Shown piece after piece: positions 1 through 9,507 of a stretch of 64,000 bases of DNA; position 1 is the stretch's first letter, and every line of letters begins with the position of its first letter. The DNA is taken from the NCBI GenBank assembly GCA_026003075.1, contig BPGO01000004.1:146462-210461 (forward strand), in the 5' to 3' direction. The stretch comes from Fimbriimonadales bacterium. GTDB taxonomy: Bacteria; Armatimonadota; Fimbriimonadia; Fimbriimonadales; GBS-DC. Under the pieces are notes generated by a model that did not search any database, was not told the DNA's origin, and saw only the letters and a list, made by a program, of their open reading frames with translations. The translations under genes and the position numbers were made by a program.

Positions 1-396
1 CCCCGCATTCGCTGCGCTTGCAGAGACGCCAATCCACAGGCTTTGAATGCCAGTCGCAATTCCCGGCGCGCCAAACTGAAGCTGAGCGGCGCCGTTGGGA
101 ACCCCTGTGATGGTCGCCGTGTAAAGCAGGTTCCCGACCACGCCGCCTGCGCCTGTGTCGTACACATAAAGCGTCACATCTACCGCAGACGAATTCGCGT
201 TGAAGAAAGCAATATTAATCTGCTTGATGCCTAAGACAGAGGTTCGGTTTACATCATCGAGAACGCGCAAGTTCGCGCCGCCACCAAAGTAAAACAGGTA
301 GCCAGCGCCCGGGTCAGCATCGTAATCCAAAGTGTTCGCGCGCGCATGAAGGGCCATCACGCTTAACACGCCTAACAAAGCAATCGCTCGTTTCAT
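1..396 (-). CDS. Secreted hypothetical protein, 3' end cut by window edge
   Basis: About 132 codons are visible. The start ATG at 396 has GGAGG nine bases upstream; a second ATG at 402 lies only three bases from it and is less likely. The N-terminus (MKRAIALLGVLSVMALHARA) is a plausible Sec signal peptide. The rest is small-residue and beta-rich (GYLFYFGGGANLRVL, LYVYDTGAGGVVGN), the style of exported adhesin-like or extracellular beta-sandwich proteins. No family is recognised. A TATAAT on the minus strand at 531-536 could be its -10 box, giving a leader of about 130 nt that contains a GGGTAA/TTACCC hairpin. Confidence 0.6.
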   Translation of the reverse strand, partial: MKRAIALLGVLSVMALHARANTLDYDADPGAGYLFYFGGGANLRVLDDVNRTSVLGIKQINIAFFNANSSAVDVTLYVYDTGAGGVVGNLLYTATITGVPNGAAQLQFGAPGIATGIQSLWIGVSASAANAG

Positions 397-735
397 CTGC
401 ATAGACCTCCTCTGAAAATGTTTTGCGATGAGATGGTGCGCACTGGGTAAGCGTTACCCACGCGCCCAGCCGCAACGCCTCCTTTCGGTTCATGCGGAAA
501 CAAAACCTATCCGCCAGCACCGATGTCTCTATTATAATCCATTTTGTCTTGAATCTGACCCAGTAAAAATACCAAATTTGGGAGCAAAAAGACCTTTCCG
601 CCTTTGGAGGCGTTCCATCTTCTTGGGAGCAGAACCTTTAGGGGTTGTCCTCGTTTGGTTCCCCCGATATCTTGAACGGCTCGTAGTGAGAGAGCACAAA
701 AAGAAAGTGCTTGTGAATGCGTTCTCCTACAAAGA
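397..735. other. Intergenic region without convincing genes
   Basis: Only short ORFs without family-like sequence are seen here. It holds the likely 5' leader and -10 box (TATAAT, minus strand, 531-536) of the secreted gene at 1-396. Nothing else is supported. Confidence 0.4.
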
Positions 736-963
736 TTATCTGTTCAGTATTTCATGCGTCGGGCTGTTCTCTACGAACAGAGCCACCTTCTCTTGAGCAA
801 TGCTCTCCTGGCAGCGAAGCGCTACCCCGGTCTCACGGGCAATCGTTTGCAAAACATCGCGCATCGGTTCCAGCTTGAACCAAACGGTTATGGGCTTCTG
901 CAAGAGTGGGCCTTCGGACAAGCGCACCGATTGAGCATTGGACGCGCTTAGCAGCCGCGGGAG
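736..963 (-). pseudogene. Remnant of an STN-type (secretin/TonB short N-terminal) domain
   Basis: The frame encodes a stretch with the pattern of STN domains (VWFKLEPMRDVLQTIARETG, then VALFVENSPTHEIL), preceded by an alanine/serine stretch resembling the end of a signal peptide. The frame is closed by TGA at 964-966 upstream and TAA at 736-738, so it has no good start and lacks everything after the first domain. It is best read as a decayed fragment of a secretin-like or FecR/TonB-associated exported protein. Confidence 0.35.
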
Positions 964-1095
964 TCATCCATATGCACTCTCTTCGTAACCGCATCATTTG
1001 TATAGTCGCCGTTAGGGCGATGGATTCCTGCGAAGGGAGCGAACGCCTGCCGTCTTGGAGTTGAGTGTTGAAGAGGCGTACGGTTTAATTAGGCT

Positions 1096-2526
1096 ATGAA
1101 ACGCGAATCGCCGCTGGACTTTGATGCCGATGTGATGCGTCAGATGGGCTACCGCGTGGTGGACGCGCTGGTCGATTACTGGCAGCGTTTGCCATCGCTT
1201 CCTTTGGGCAAATGCCCCGACCGCACGACCTTAGAGGACCTGCTCGACGAGCCGACGCCCCAGCAGCCGCAGCCGTTTGAAACGGTTCTGGACGCGTTCC
1301 TGCAAAAAGTGCTGCCCAACATCGTTAAGGTAGACCATCCGCGTTATTTTGCATTCGTGCCCGCGCCGAACGACTATGTGGGCGTATTGGGGGATTTCCT
1401 AACTGCTGGGATGAATGTATTCGTAGGCACTTGGATGGTGGGGGCAGGTGCAACGCAGGTGGAGCGCGTGGTCATCCGCTGGCTGTGCGACTGGCTCGGC
1501 TTCCCCGACAGTGCGGGTGGGCTGTTTGTGAGCGGCGGCTCGGTAGCGAATCTGGTCTGCCTTGCTGCCGCACGCCAGCGCTATCCCGATGCCTTGACGC
1601 GCGGCAGGGTCTACTACTCTGACCAGACCCACTCCTGCGTGGCGCGGGCATGGCGCATTTTGGGCTTGCGAGAGGAGCAACTTTGCGTGTTGCCCGCCGA
1701 TGAGCAGTTCCAGATACCCCTAAGTACGCTTGCGGAGCAGCTCCAGCGCGACCGCGCCGCAGGATGGCGCCCGTTTTGCGTTGTGGCGAACGCGGGCACG
1801 ACGAACACCGGCGCCGTAGACCCACTGGACGCCTTAGCCGACCTGTGCGAGTCAGAGGGCTTATGGCTGCATGCGGACGGCGCCTACGGTGCAGCTGCCA
1901 TCCTCACGCAGGAGGGGAAGCAGCGCTTGCGGGGCATCGAACGGCTCCATTCGCTCGCGATTGACCCACATAAGTGGCTTTATCAGCCGATGATGGCGGG
2001 TTGCGCCCTCGTGCGCGAGTTCGAGCATCTGCGTGCGGCGTTCCGAATCTTGCCCCCGTACCTGCAAGACAAGGAGCGAGGCAGGGGCATCGACCTTTGC
2101 GATTATGGTGTGGAACTCTCCCGCAACTTTCGCGCCCTCAAACTCTGGATGTCGCTCAAGACCCATGGCGTCGAGGCGTTTCGGCAGGCGATGGAGTGGA
2201 ACCTCCACCTGGCGCGCGTCGCCGAAGAGGCGATTCGCCGCCTCCCCGACTGGGTCATCGTTTCGCCTGCGACGATGGGGATTGTCGCGTTCCGCTACGC
2301 ACCGCCGCACCTCGATTCAGAGCAGGCGGACGCGCTCAATCGCGCGCTGGTCGAGGCGATGCTCCAAGACGGTTTCGCGCTGGTGAGTTCCACGGTTTTG
2401 CACGGGCGCGTTGCGCTGCGGATGTGTACGCTCAACCCGCGCGCGACGGAAGCCGATGTGCTGGAGACTGTGCGTCGGCTCCATCAGTTCGCTGTGAGCT
2501 ATCCCCGCGGCGAGATAACCACATAG
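1096..2526 (+). CDS. PLP-dependent group II amino-acid decarboxylase
   Basis: The 476-aa protein has the full length of aromatic-L-amino-acid decarboxylases. The Schiff-base lysine is K293 in the classic DPHKW motif, the cofactor-stacking histidine is H179 (SDQTHS), and the pyridine-nitrogen aspartate is D261 (HADGAYG). HPRYFAFVPAP near residue 81 and GGSVANL near 147 are also family hallmarks. It should decarboxylate an aromatic amino acid (Tyr, DOPA, Trp or Phe) in the cytosol; the exact substrate cannot be read from sequence. Its 3' end overlaps the convergent jag gene by 28 nt. The upstream RBS is weak. Confidence 0.9.
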   Translation: MKRESPLDFDADVMRQMGYRVVDALVDYWQRLPSLPLGKCPDRTTLEDLLDEPTPQQPQPFETVLDAFLQKVLPNIVKVDHPRYFAFVPAPNDYVGVLGDFLTAGMNVFVGTWMVGAGATQVERVVIRWLCDWLGFPDSAGGLFVSGGSVANLVCLAAARQRYPDALTRGRVYYSDQTHSCVARAWRILGLREEQLCVLPADEQFQIPLSTLAEQLQRDRAAGWRPFCVVANAGTTNTGAVDPLDALADLCESEGLWLHADGAYGAAAILTQEGKQRLRGIERLHSLAIDPHKWLYQPMMAGCALVREFEHLRAAFRILPPYLQDKERGRGIDLCDYGVELSRNFRALKLWMSLKTHGVEAFRQAMEWNLHLARVAEEAIRRLPDWVIVSPATMGIVAFRYAPPHLDSEQADALNRALVEAMLQDGFALVSSTVLHGRVALRMCTLNPRATEADVLETVRRLHQFAVSYPRGEITT

Positions 2527-3119
2527 CGGTTCGGCTCCTCGCCCTCGCTGTAGGTTATCACTTCGGGGTCATCCTTAAGTGCCTGATGCACGATGCGCCG
2601 TTCGTGGGGCGGCATCGGTGGCAGTACTGCCTCCTCACCGCGCAATTTGACCTCGTTCGCGATGGCGATGACCTGATTGCGCAGGCGTTCCGTGCGACGG
2701 CGGCGCCACCCCGCGCCATCCAGCACTATGCGCACCTGCGGTTCTATCACGCGCGGCACGATGTTGTTCAGCAAGAACTGCAACTGGTCTAACACTTCGC
2801 CGTTTCTGCCGACTAAGACATTCGCATCGCGTCCCACAATCTCCACTTCCACATAGCGTCCATGCGCGCTGCGCAGCGTCGCCTGTACTTGCAACGGCAG
2901 GCGACGCACGAAGTGATCCACATAATCTGCGGTCTTACGGGCAACCTGCGGGGTCACGACATAAGGCTGTTCTTCACTAATCAGCGTGGCGCGCACTCGG
3001 GGCGGAGCCTCATCCAGAATCTCGAACTCCACCTCCGCGTTGCGCCCAACGCCCAGCATCCCTAATGCCTTGCTCTTCGCCTCTTCGATGGTGTTGCCAG
3101 TCGCTTCAACCGTTGTCAT
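2499..3119 (-). CDS. jag: Jag/KhpB-type RNA-binding protein (Jag-N, KH, R3H)
   Basis: The 206-aa protein starts with a Jag-N domain (VEATGNTIEEAKSKAL). A KH domain with the GxxG loop (VGRNGE) follows, and a C-terminal R3H domain (PPHERRIVHQAL) ends it. The start at 3119 is chosen because GGAGG sits 11 nt upstream; ATG 3128 is only 2 nt from it, and longer forms would overlap yidC. Last gene of the rpmH-rnpA-yidD-yidC-jag cluster, 19 nt after yidC. Family members bind single-stranded RNA and influence cell-envelope growth and division. Confidence 0.9.
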   Translation of the reverse strand: MTTVEATGNTIEEAKSKALGMLGVGRNAEVEFEILDEAPPRVRATLISEEQPYVVTPQVARKTADYVDHFVRRLPLQVQATLRSAHGRYVEVEIVGRDANVLVGRNGEVLDQLQFLLNNIVPRVIEPQVRIVLDGAGWRRRRTERLRNQVIAIANEVKLRGEEAVLPPMPPHERRIVHQALKDDPEVITYSEGEEPNRYVVISPRG

Positions 3120-3138
3120 AGTGTGCATGCCCTCCTTC

Positions 3139-4311
3139 TTATTTGCGCTTCGATCGTTTTTTGGGTGGCTGATAGCCAATTGGTTTGGTTTTTCCGACCG
3201 CACCGTTGCGCGGCGCCTGCGAATCGTCCACAGGGGTCAGCTCAGGAGCAGGCGTGCGCATGTAAAGTTTGTAATGTACCGTGTAAAACAGATTCGTTAG
3301 CAACCAGTAGAGAATAAATGCTGCGGGGAACCGAAACTGCCACGAAAACACCAACAGCATCAGCGTGGTAAAAACCGCCATGGTCTTTTGCATCTGCGCC
3401 TGCGAGGGGTCGGTAATCGTCAGGCGACTGGTGAGATACATGCTGGCGGCGTACAACAGTGTTAAAGGCGCATCGAACTGCCCTAAATGGGCGCCCACGA
3501 TGCCCGGAAAGCGCGCGGCAAAGTCGGGGTTAATCCACAGGAAATGCCCCTGGCGAAACTGTACCTGATACACCAGAAAGGCGTTGTAGACCAGAATCAA
3601 GAACGGGATGGGGAGCAGCGCGTACAAACATCCGCTCATCGGGTTCACGCCGTATTTTTTATACAGCGCCATCTGTCGCTGCATGAGTTCCTGACCGGAA
3701 TATTTTTGCTGCAACTCCAAGAGCATGGGCTGAATCTGCAGCATTTTCCGCATGCTGGCGAACTGGCGGTTCACAAGAGGCACCTGAATGAGGCGGATCA
3801 CCGCAGCGATAAAGAGGATCCCCAGAATGAATCGCGCATCACCCGCGAAACTGAATAACCGCATGACGGCGTCCAGAGCGCGATAGCTGGGCAGCTGTCC
3901 CATCTCCTGGTCGATTTTCTGCGACACCTGCTCCAGCATGGGCAGCCCCTGCTCCTTGTAGACTTTCGTGTTGGGGTACAGCTCCTCCAGTTGGCGCAGG
4001 CGGTTATACGCCTCACGCGGCTCTTGCTTATCTTCATAATAGATTTTTGCTTCCAGTAAGATGCCTAACGCGCCGTACTCTGTGCCGCGATAGCGGGTCG
4101 CCAGTTCCTGTGCGCGGCGCGTGGCTTCCACATAATCTTTTTCCGCGCGTAACTTCTCCACTTCCGCGACAATCTCTTCGGGTGGCTTATTGGATACGGG
4201 TGGGCGTGAGAAGTAGCTCCAGCCCATGATGAGAATAAGCCAGATAATCATCGAGATTACCAGCGTCTGCGTGAAGAGTTTACGCTGATCAATAGGGTCC
4301 TGTTGCGCCAT
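3139..4311 (-). CDS. yidC: YidC/Oxa1 membrane protein insertase with N-terminal helical-repeat region
   Basis: A 390-aa inner-membrane insertase. The N-terminal membrane helix (about 15-35) is followed by a soluble segment (about 45-150) of TPR-like helices ([20 protein letters not shown]). The conserved 60KD_IMP core follows, with hydrophobic segments near 160-180, 230-250, 285-300 and 310-350, and a lysine-rich tail (PPKKRSKRK). That soluble segment is not the beta-supersandwich of proteobacterial YidC. The gene start overlaps the end of yidD by 23 nt, so translation is probably coupled. Confidence 0.93.
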   Translation of the reverse strand: MAQQDPIDQRKLFTQTLVISMIIWLILIMGWSYFSRPPVSNKPPEEIVAEVEKLRAEKDYVEATRRAQELATRYRGTEYGALGILLEAKIYYEDKQEPREAYNRLRQLEELYPNTKVYKEQGLPMLEQVSQKIDQEMGQLPSYRALDAVMRLFSFAGDARFILGILFIAAVIRLIQVPLVNRQFASMRKMLQIQPMLLELQQKYSGQELMQRQMALYKKYGVNPMSGCLYALLPIPFLILVYNAFLVYQVQFRQGHFLWINPDFAARFPGIVGAHLGQFDAPLTLLYAASMYLTSRLTITDPSQAQMQKTMAVFTTLMLLVFSWQFRFPAAFILYWLLTNLFYTVHYKLYMRTPAPELTPVDDSQAPRNGAVGKTKPIGYQPPKKRSKRK

Positions 4312-4675
4312 GATGGTTTCCTCGCTTCAAAAGTCTCTTGGCACGGGTGTTTTTATCGTTACTAAGGTCAGGCACTGGGTCATACCCACCTGCAGCGAAG
4401 GGATGACACCGCACGATGCGTTTTAGCCCCAGCCAGAGTCCCCACAGCGCACCGTAGCGCTGTAGTGCCTCCAGCGTGTAATGCGAGCAGGTCGGGTAAT
4501 AGCGGCAGGTTGGCGGTGTGAGGCGCGAGAACCACTGATAGACGCGAATCGCGCCGATGAGCAACCGTGCTATTAGCGAGGGGTGCGATTCTCGGTTCGG
4601 ATGGGTTGATGGAACCCTTTCCCTCTTCGGAGCAGAGCAGAGCGACAGCACCGTGTGATCTGGTTCTCGCCTCAT
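4289..4675 (-). CDS. yidD: Membrane protein insertion efficiency factor YidD
   Basis: The 128-aa product contains the family core [19 protein letters not shown] and [14 protein letters not shown]. The first ~35 residues are an unusual hydrophilic extension. ATG at 4675 overlaps the rnpA stop (ATGA), supporting this start through coupling; a shorter form starting inside cannot be excluded. It is thought to assist YidC-dependent membrane insertion, consistent with lying between rnpA and yidC. Confidence 0.9.
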   Translation of the reverse strand: MRREPDHTVLSLCSAPKRERVPSTHPNRESHPSLIARLLIGAIRVYQWFSRLTPPTCRYYPTCSHYTLEALQRYGALWGLWLGLKRIVRCHPFAAGGYDPVPDLSNDKNTRAKRLLKRGNHHGATGPY

Positions 4676-5025
4676 ATCTTACCCCGTACCGTGACACCTG
4701 CTTGGGCGAACGCCTGCTGCATCTGTTTTAGGATTTGCTCCATGGGCGCGGCGGCGGCAGCAGGGCGGGCGACGCATACAATATCGTAGCCGGCGGGTAG
4801 GCTCTCCCAGAGCTCACGTGCCGCCGCCCGTAGGCGACGCTTCACCCGATTCCGTTGCACATGCGTCCCGAACCGACGCCCGACCACGAAACCCAGTCGT
4901 GTCGGGGCGTCATCCCCTCGCGCATGCACATACATCGTGAACGATTCCATGCTGACCCGTCGCCCCTGCTGATAAACCTGCTCAAACTCGCGCTTCTTGC
5001 GGAGTCGCCCCGCGCGCGGCAGCAT
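4672..5025 (-). CDS. rnpA: Ribonuclease P protein component
   Basis: The 117-aa basic protein carries the RNR signature (RNRVKRRLR, residues 58-66) and the FVVGRRFG segment that binds the RNase P RNA and the pre-tRNA leader. It follows rpmH with one intervening base and overlaps yidD by four bases, the usual bacterial order. Confidence 0.95.
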   Translation of the reverse strand: MLPRAGRLRKKREFEQVYQQGRRVSMESFTMYVHARGDDAPTRLGFVVGRRFGTHVQRNRVKRRLRAAARELWESLPAGYDIVCVARPAAAAAPMEQILKQMQQAFAQAGVTVRGKI

Positions 5026-5026
5026 C

Positions 5027-5164
5027 CTAATCCACAGCCAGTCGCCAGCGCCCCTTCAAACGGCGACGCTTGAGCACATTGCGACCATCCTTACTGCGCA
5101 TCCGACGCCGAAACCCATGAACCTTATGCCGATGACGATTATTGGGTTGATAAGTTCGCTTCAT
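5027..5164 (-). CDS. rpmH: 50S ribosomal protein L34
   Basis: The gene is only 45 codons, starting [18 protein letters not shown] and containing the family core [13 protein letters not shown] and [11 protein letters not shown]. The start ATG at 5162-5164 and stop TAG at 5027-5029 were read directly from the minus strand. It heads the rpmH-rnpA-yidD-yidC-jag operon. No dnaA and no DnaA boxes were seen upstream, although this cluster often lies near the origin. Confidence 0.95.
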   Translation of the reverse strand: MKRTYQPNNRHRHKVHGFRRRMRSKDGRNVLKRRRLKGRWRLAVD

Positions 5165-5261
5165 TCCTTGACTCCTCCAACGCCCCTGATTGTACCCTAT
5201 CGCGAGAGGAAATTACGCATCGCCCGTCGAATAAAGAGATCCTTATTGAAGGAGGTCTTCT

Positions 5262-7808
5262 ATGTTTAGGGCATCCAGGTTTTTATGGCTTTTATTCGTG
5301 GCAAGCTTCGTGGTTCGTCTTTGGGCACAATCGCCCGAACAGACATCGCTGATTCAACAACTCCAGCACGAATATCCGGGTGTTTTGGTCTACACGGAAG
5401 GCGATCAGGTGCGCCGAATATGGGGCAAGCCGTTCGGCTACGGCAGTTCCGCGATCGATTCGGCGCAGGCGTTCGTGAACCGTTATACGGAGCTGTTCAC
5501 CCATGGCGCCAGCCAACTGGTGCTGAACGGCATTCAAGATGTCATGCGCGGCAAGTTCACCGCGGTCTACTTCCAGCAGCAGGTGGACGGCATTCCCGTG
5601 GACAAGGGCGAGCTGACGCTTCTGGTGCGGGAGACGGAGGGCTATCCCTTGGTGCTTGCCAGCAACGCTGTGCGGTTTGTAAACCCTGTCGCGACCACCC
5701 CGAAGCTTTCATCCGATGAGGCGGTGCAAATCGTTAAAAAACTCCGCCCCGACTTGCATGCCGACACGAAACCTGAACTCATCATCTACCCCGCCGAGGA
5801 GCAGACTTATCTGGCATGGGCGTTCTCTGTCGACAAGCACTCGCTGGAGAATCCAGAACGGTATCGGGTATTTGTGGATGCGCACACAGGCGCACTGCTT
5901 GAGTGGCGCTCGGAGATTTATTACAACGACATCACGGGGCAAGTACGCGGCTATGCGACGCCCGGATTACGCCCCGATACTTCGGCGAACCCACCCGTGC
6001 TGCGGGCAATCCCGAAGTTGCACGTGAGCGTCGTGGGAGGCAACAGTATCTTTAGTGCAATCGACGGGAGTTTCGTCCTGTCGTCGGGTGGTGCAAGCAG
6101 CGTAACGGTGCGTGCCGAACTGATTGGTCCTGCCGTGCGCGTGGCAGACCAAGCCGGTAACCTGATGACTTTGCAGCAGACCGTTAACCCGCCCGCTTTC
6201 GTCGATTTCCTGTTCAACGCCACCCCGACTGAGTTCACCACGGCGCAGCTGAACGGTCTGCTCCAGACGCAAATCGTTTATGATTTCGTGAAATCCATCA
6301 ATCCGAACTATCCCGGCGTGGATATTCAGATTCCGTGTAATGTAAACATTGCCAACACCTGCAACGCCTACTACAGCAATCGCACGATCAACTTTTATCG
6401 TTCGGGCGGCGGTTGTGTCAACACCTGCTATTCCACGGTGGTGTACCATGAGTACGGGCACTTTGTGATCGCGATGGGGCACCCGAACGCCAGCGGCGAC
6501 TACCATGAGGGAATCGCGGATGTAACGGCGGCGTTCCTGACCGTCGACCCGTGTCTTGGGATTGAGTTCCGTGGCGTTGGCACGGGGTGTATTCGCAACA
6601 GCGTGAACGACCGCCGGTATCCCTGTTCTGGCGGCGTGCATTACTGCGGTCAGGTAATCAGTGGCGCGTTCTGGCAGACTTGGCTGGAGATGCGCAACCG
6701 CTACGCCAGCAACCCGCAGTATGCTTTAGAGCGCGTGCGGGAGTGGTATCTCAACAGCATCCTCCTGCGCCCCACCGGCATCACACCGCAGATTACCATC
6801 GATGTGCTGACGCTGGACGATGACGATACCGACATCTACAACGGCACTCCACACTACCAGCAGATCGCAACAGGCTTTGCCCGACACAATCTGCCTGCGC
6901 CCCAGTTGGACTGGGTGCGCATCGAGCCGTTGATGCTTCCTGGCGCCGTCGTCGCGCCGCCGATTCCGGGCAGCTTCGCCATGCCGCTGATGCGCTTCAG
7001 TGTTCGCGTAAGCGACTTGCTCGGGCAGCGGGATATGAACGCGGTGTTTCTCCACCATCGTGTGAATCAGGGCGCGTGGCAGACCGTGCGCATGAATCGC
7101 GCGGGAACCCACGGTGCGCTCACTGTGGTCCCTGTGCCCCCTTGCGGCAGTAGCTTTGAATATTACATCGAGGCACGGGACACGCAGGGGCGTTCGACCT
7201 TCTATCCACGCAACGGTGCCAATGCGCCACTCAAAACGATGGTTGCCCTGAGCTTTGAAACCGTCTTCGAGGACACTTTTGAAACGAACCTCGGCTGGAC
7301 GGTTCAGAACGACTCCTCGCTCACCTCGGGCGCATGGACGCGCGGCGTCCCCCGCGGCACTTCACAGAACGGACAGCCAGCCAACCCAGGCAGCGATTCG
7401 CCTGATGCAGGCAGCCAATGCTTCTTCACGGGGCAAGGCAGTTCAGGGGGCTCGGTCGGCGAAGCCGATGTCGACGGCGGTCCTACTTACCTCATTTCAC
7501 CTGCGATTAACCTTGCTGGCGCAGATGCCATTATCGAGTACTCCCGCTGGTTCTACAACGGCACCGTGCTGAACGACACCTTCTGGGTAGAAGTGTCCAA
7601 CGACAACGGCGCGACATGGACGCGCGTGGAGACCGTCGCCTTCACGGGTGGGCAGAACCAGTGGGTGCGTCGCGGTTTCCGCGTGAGCGACTATGTGACT
7701 CCCACCGCGCAGGTGCGCGTGCGCTTCGCCACCAGCGACAATCCCAACGACTCCATCACGGAGGCGGGCGTCGACCACTTCGTCGTGCGTCGGATTGTGT
7801 GTCCGTAA
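5262..7808 (+). CDS. Secreted zinc metallopeptidase with propeptide and C-terminal beta domains
   Basis: The 848-aa product begins with a signal peptide (MFRASRFLWLLFVASFVVRL) and an FTP/PepSY-like propeptide region (about 25-210). The gluzincin HEYGH motif is at H396-H400, with a downstream glutamate in YHEGIADV (E416), as in fungalysin/thermolysin-like enzymes. The C-terminal third (about 660-845) looks like a MAM or jellyroll-type domain (ISPAINLAGADAIIEYSRWF). A strong RBS (AAGGAGG) precedes ATG 5262. It should act outside the cytoplasm on proteins. The exact peptidase family (M4/M36-like) is an inference from motif spacing. Confidence 0.82.
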   Translation: MFRASRFLWLLFVASFVVRLWAQSPEQTSLIQQLQHEYPGVLVYTEGDQVRRIWGKPFGYGSSAIDSAQAFVNRYTELFTHGASQLVLNGIQDVMRGKFTAVYFQQQVDGIPVDKGELTLLVRETEGYPLVLASNAVRFVNPVATTPKLSSDEAVQIVKKLRPDLHADTKPELIIYPAEEQTYLAWAFSVDKHSLENPERYRVFVDAHTGALLEWRSEIYYNDITGQVRGYATPGLRPDTSANPPVLRAIPKLHVSVVGGNSIFSAIDGSFVLSSGGASSVTVRAELIGPAVRVADQAGNLMTLQQTVNPPAFVDFLFNATPTEFTTAQLNGLLQTQIVYDFVKSINPNYPGVDIQIPCNVNIANTCNAYYSNRTINFYRSGGGCVNTCYSTVVYHEYGHFVIAMGHPNASGDYHEGIADVTAAFLTVDPCLGIEFRGVGTGCIRNSVNDRRYPCSGGVHYCGQVISGAFWQTWLEMRNRYASNPQYALERVREWYLNSILLRPTGITPQITIDVLTLDDDDTDIYNGTPHYQQIATGFARHNLPAPQLDWVRIEPLMLPGAVVAPPIPGSFAMPLMRFSVRVSDLLGQRDMNAVFLHHRVNQGAWQTVRMNRAGTHGALTVVPVPPCGSSFEYYIEARDTQGRSTFYPRNGANAPLKTMVALSFETVFEDTFETNLGWTVQNDSSLTSGAWTRGVPRGTSQNGQPANPGSDSPDAGSQCFFTGQGSSGGSVGEADVDGGPTYLISPAINLAGADAIIEYSRWFYNGTVLNDTFWVEVSNDNGATWTRVETVAFTGGQNQWVRRGFRVSDYVTPTAQVRVRFATSDNPNDSITEAGVDHFVVRRIVCP

Positions 7809-7819
7809 TATCGCGCTTC

Positions 7820-7856
7820 ATCCCCAGCCCCTCTGCGTGAGGAGGGGGCTGGGGAT
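7820..7856. terminator. 12-bp stem hairpin between convergent genes, related to a dispersed palindromic repeat
   Basis: ATCCCCAGCCCC and GGGGCTGGGGAT form a perfect 12-bp stem around a 13-nt loop. It lies between the metallopeptidase and the convergent MCP gene and could act as a bidirectional terminator, though it lacks a U-run. The C-rich wording (CCCAGCCCCTCTGCGTGAG) resembles the repeats at 17955-18200 and 44465-44545. Confidence 0.5.
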
Positions 7857-7890
7857 AAGAGGGAGATCGATGTCGTAAGCCGGCGTGGGT

Positions 7891-9414
7891 TCACGCGGCG
7901 CGCGCCGGCGGGTGCGCGTCGGTGCGCTGGAACGCGCTGAGCGCCCGGTGGAGCCGCTCTGCAATTTGATACAGCTCATTTGCCCAGCGGGCGACCTCTT
8001 GCGCCTGTGCGGAGAGTTCCTCACTGGATGCACTGACCTGTTGCGCCGCGGCGCTGGTCTGCTCTCCCGAGCTGGCGACCTCGTCCATCGCAACGCGCAC
8101 TTGCTCTGCGCCCAGCGCCATCCGATGCGCTACCTCACGATACTGTTCGACCACGCGGCTCACCTCATGCACTGCCGTGACGAGCTCTTGCTCAAACTGC
8201 TGCGTGGACTGCTCCATAGCAAGGACGGCTTCGCTGACCACCGCACGAATCTGGTTCACGAGGCTGCCGACATCTTTCGCAGACTGCGCGGAGCGTTCGG
8301 CTAGCTGCTGCACCTCTTTCGCGACGACCGCGAACCCGCGCCCTGCATCGCCCGCACGCGCTGCCTCAATCGCCGCATTCAGCGCGAGCAGATGGGTTTG
8401 GAAAGCAATCTGGTTGACGACCTCGATCATCTCACCGATACGCTGAGAATGCTCCCCCATGGTGCGCACTTTCTCTGCGGTCGTACGTATCTTACCGCCA
8501 ACCTGGTCGATCGACTGCAGGGCGCGTTGAACCGCTTGCGCTTGCTCTTCCACGCCGTGGGAGACGGTTCGAACGCCCTCGCTTAGGGAGCGTGTCGACT
8601 CCGCTGCATGGTGAATCTGCGCCGCCTGATGCGTGGTCGCTCGGGCGACTTGCTCAATCGCCGAGGCAATCTGGTTCACTGCCAGTTGCGTCTGCTCGGT
8701 GGTCTCTCTGAGTGTGAGCGAAGCGCGAGCAATCTCGTCGCTGGCGCCGATCGCTGCACGAATCGCCTCCGCGAATACACGACGCACATCGCCCAAGCAG
8801 TCGGAGATGTCCTGCAACGGGGAATCCACACGGATCGCGCTGGTATCCAGCCCAAAATCCTGCAGCAGCATCACGATAAACGAGTCGGTAATCGCCTGGA
8901 TATCGTAGAAAAAGACGCGCAGCACCGCTTGAAACAGTTCCCGCCCTTCATCGGGGGGAATTGTTTCTGCTTCGCGAATAAAGCGCGTAAGCAGGTCAAT
9001 ATACAGCCCATAGCTGCCAAGGTACCACTTCATCGGCAGGTCGATCACATTATGGACATAGCCAATCCGCAGCCGTTTCTGGAAAAAGTCAACGCCGAAG
9101 TGGCCGCCCTGTTGCGCCTCACGAAAGATCTCTACCAGGTAGTGGGCTTGACTTCGCTCCAGCGCAGCGCGGAGCTGTTCCAACGAAATGCCTTTCCGCT
9201 GAGCATAGCGCTCGAAGAAGGCGCGCGTCTCGGGAAAGCGGAACTGGAAATCGTAGAATTCCTGAGCCAGTTGAGGCGCAATCTGCTCCGCCCAAGACGC
9301 ATAATGACGCAATAACTCCACTTCCCGTGAGTTCAGCCGCAGGAACTGCTTGCGCTGGTGCAAGTTCTGCTCGTTAACACGCAACTGCTCCGCCAAATTA
9401 GAGGGAATCTGCAT
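7891..9414 (-). CDS. Globin-coupled sensor methyl-accepting chemotaxis protein (HemAT-like)
   Basis: The 507-aa protein has no membrane segment. Residues ~10-185 form a protoglobin-type sensor with the proximal haem histidine at H121 ([19 protein letters not shown]). The remainder is an MCP signalling domain with the conserved hairpin tip ([17 protein letters not shown], then [12 protein letters not shown]). It should be a cytosolic oxygen or redox-gas sensor talking to CheA/CheW. The only other motility-type gene in the window is fliJ. GGAG-like RBS precedes ATG 9414; LD-carboxypeptidase is divergent from it. Confidence 0.92.
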   Translation of the reverse strand: MQIPSNLAEQLRVNEQNLHQRKQFLRLNSREVELLRHYASWAEQIAPQLAQEFYDFQFRFPETRAFFERYAQRKGISLEQLRAALERSQAHYLVEIFREAQQGGHFGVDFFQKRLRIGYVHNVIDLPMKWYLGSYGLYIDLLTRFIREAETIPPDEGRELFQAVLRVFFYDIQAITDSFIVMLLQDFGLDTSAIRVDSPLQDISDCLGDVRRVFAEAIRAAIGASDEIARASLTLRETTEQTQLAVNQIASAIEQVARATTHQAAQIHHAAESTRSLSEGVRTVSHGVEEQAQAVQRALQSIDQVGGKIRTTAEKVRTMGEHSQRIGEMIEVVNQIAFQTHLLALNAAIEAARAGDAGRGFAVVAKEVQQLAERSAQSAKDVGSLVNQIRAVVSEAVLAMEQSTQQFEQELVTAVHEVSRVVEQYREVAHRMALGAEQVRVAMDEVASSGEQTSAAAQQVSASSEELSAQAQEVARWANELYQIAERLHRALSAFQRTDAHPPARAA

Positions 9415-9507
9415 CTCCTTCTGCCTCCTGAGGGAATTATCGGGATTTTACAGAGCCTTCTGGAGGGGAGCAGGAGTCGCAGTCCAGACATCGTATTAGG
9501 CAATGCT

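Noticed and set aside
428..796. 122-codon frame on the + strand
   Set aside because: No RBS, no family-like pattern, and it overlaps the leader of the secreted gene and the STN remnant.
5027..5261. Replication origin next to rpmH
   Set aside because: The rpmH-rnpA cluster often flanks oriC, but no dnaA gene and no TTATCCACA-type boxes were seen here.
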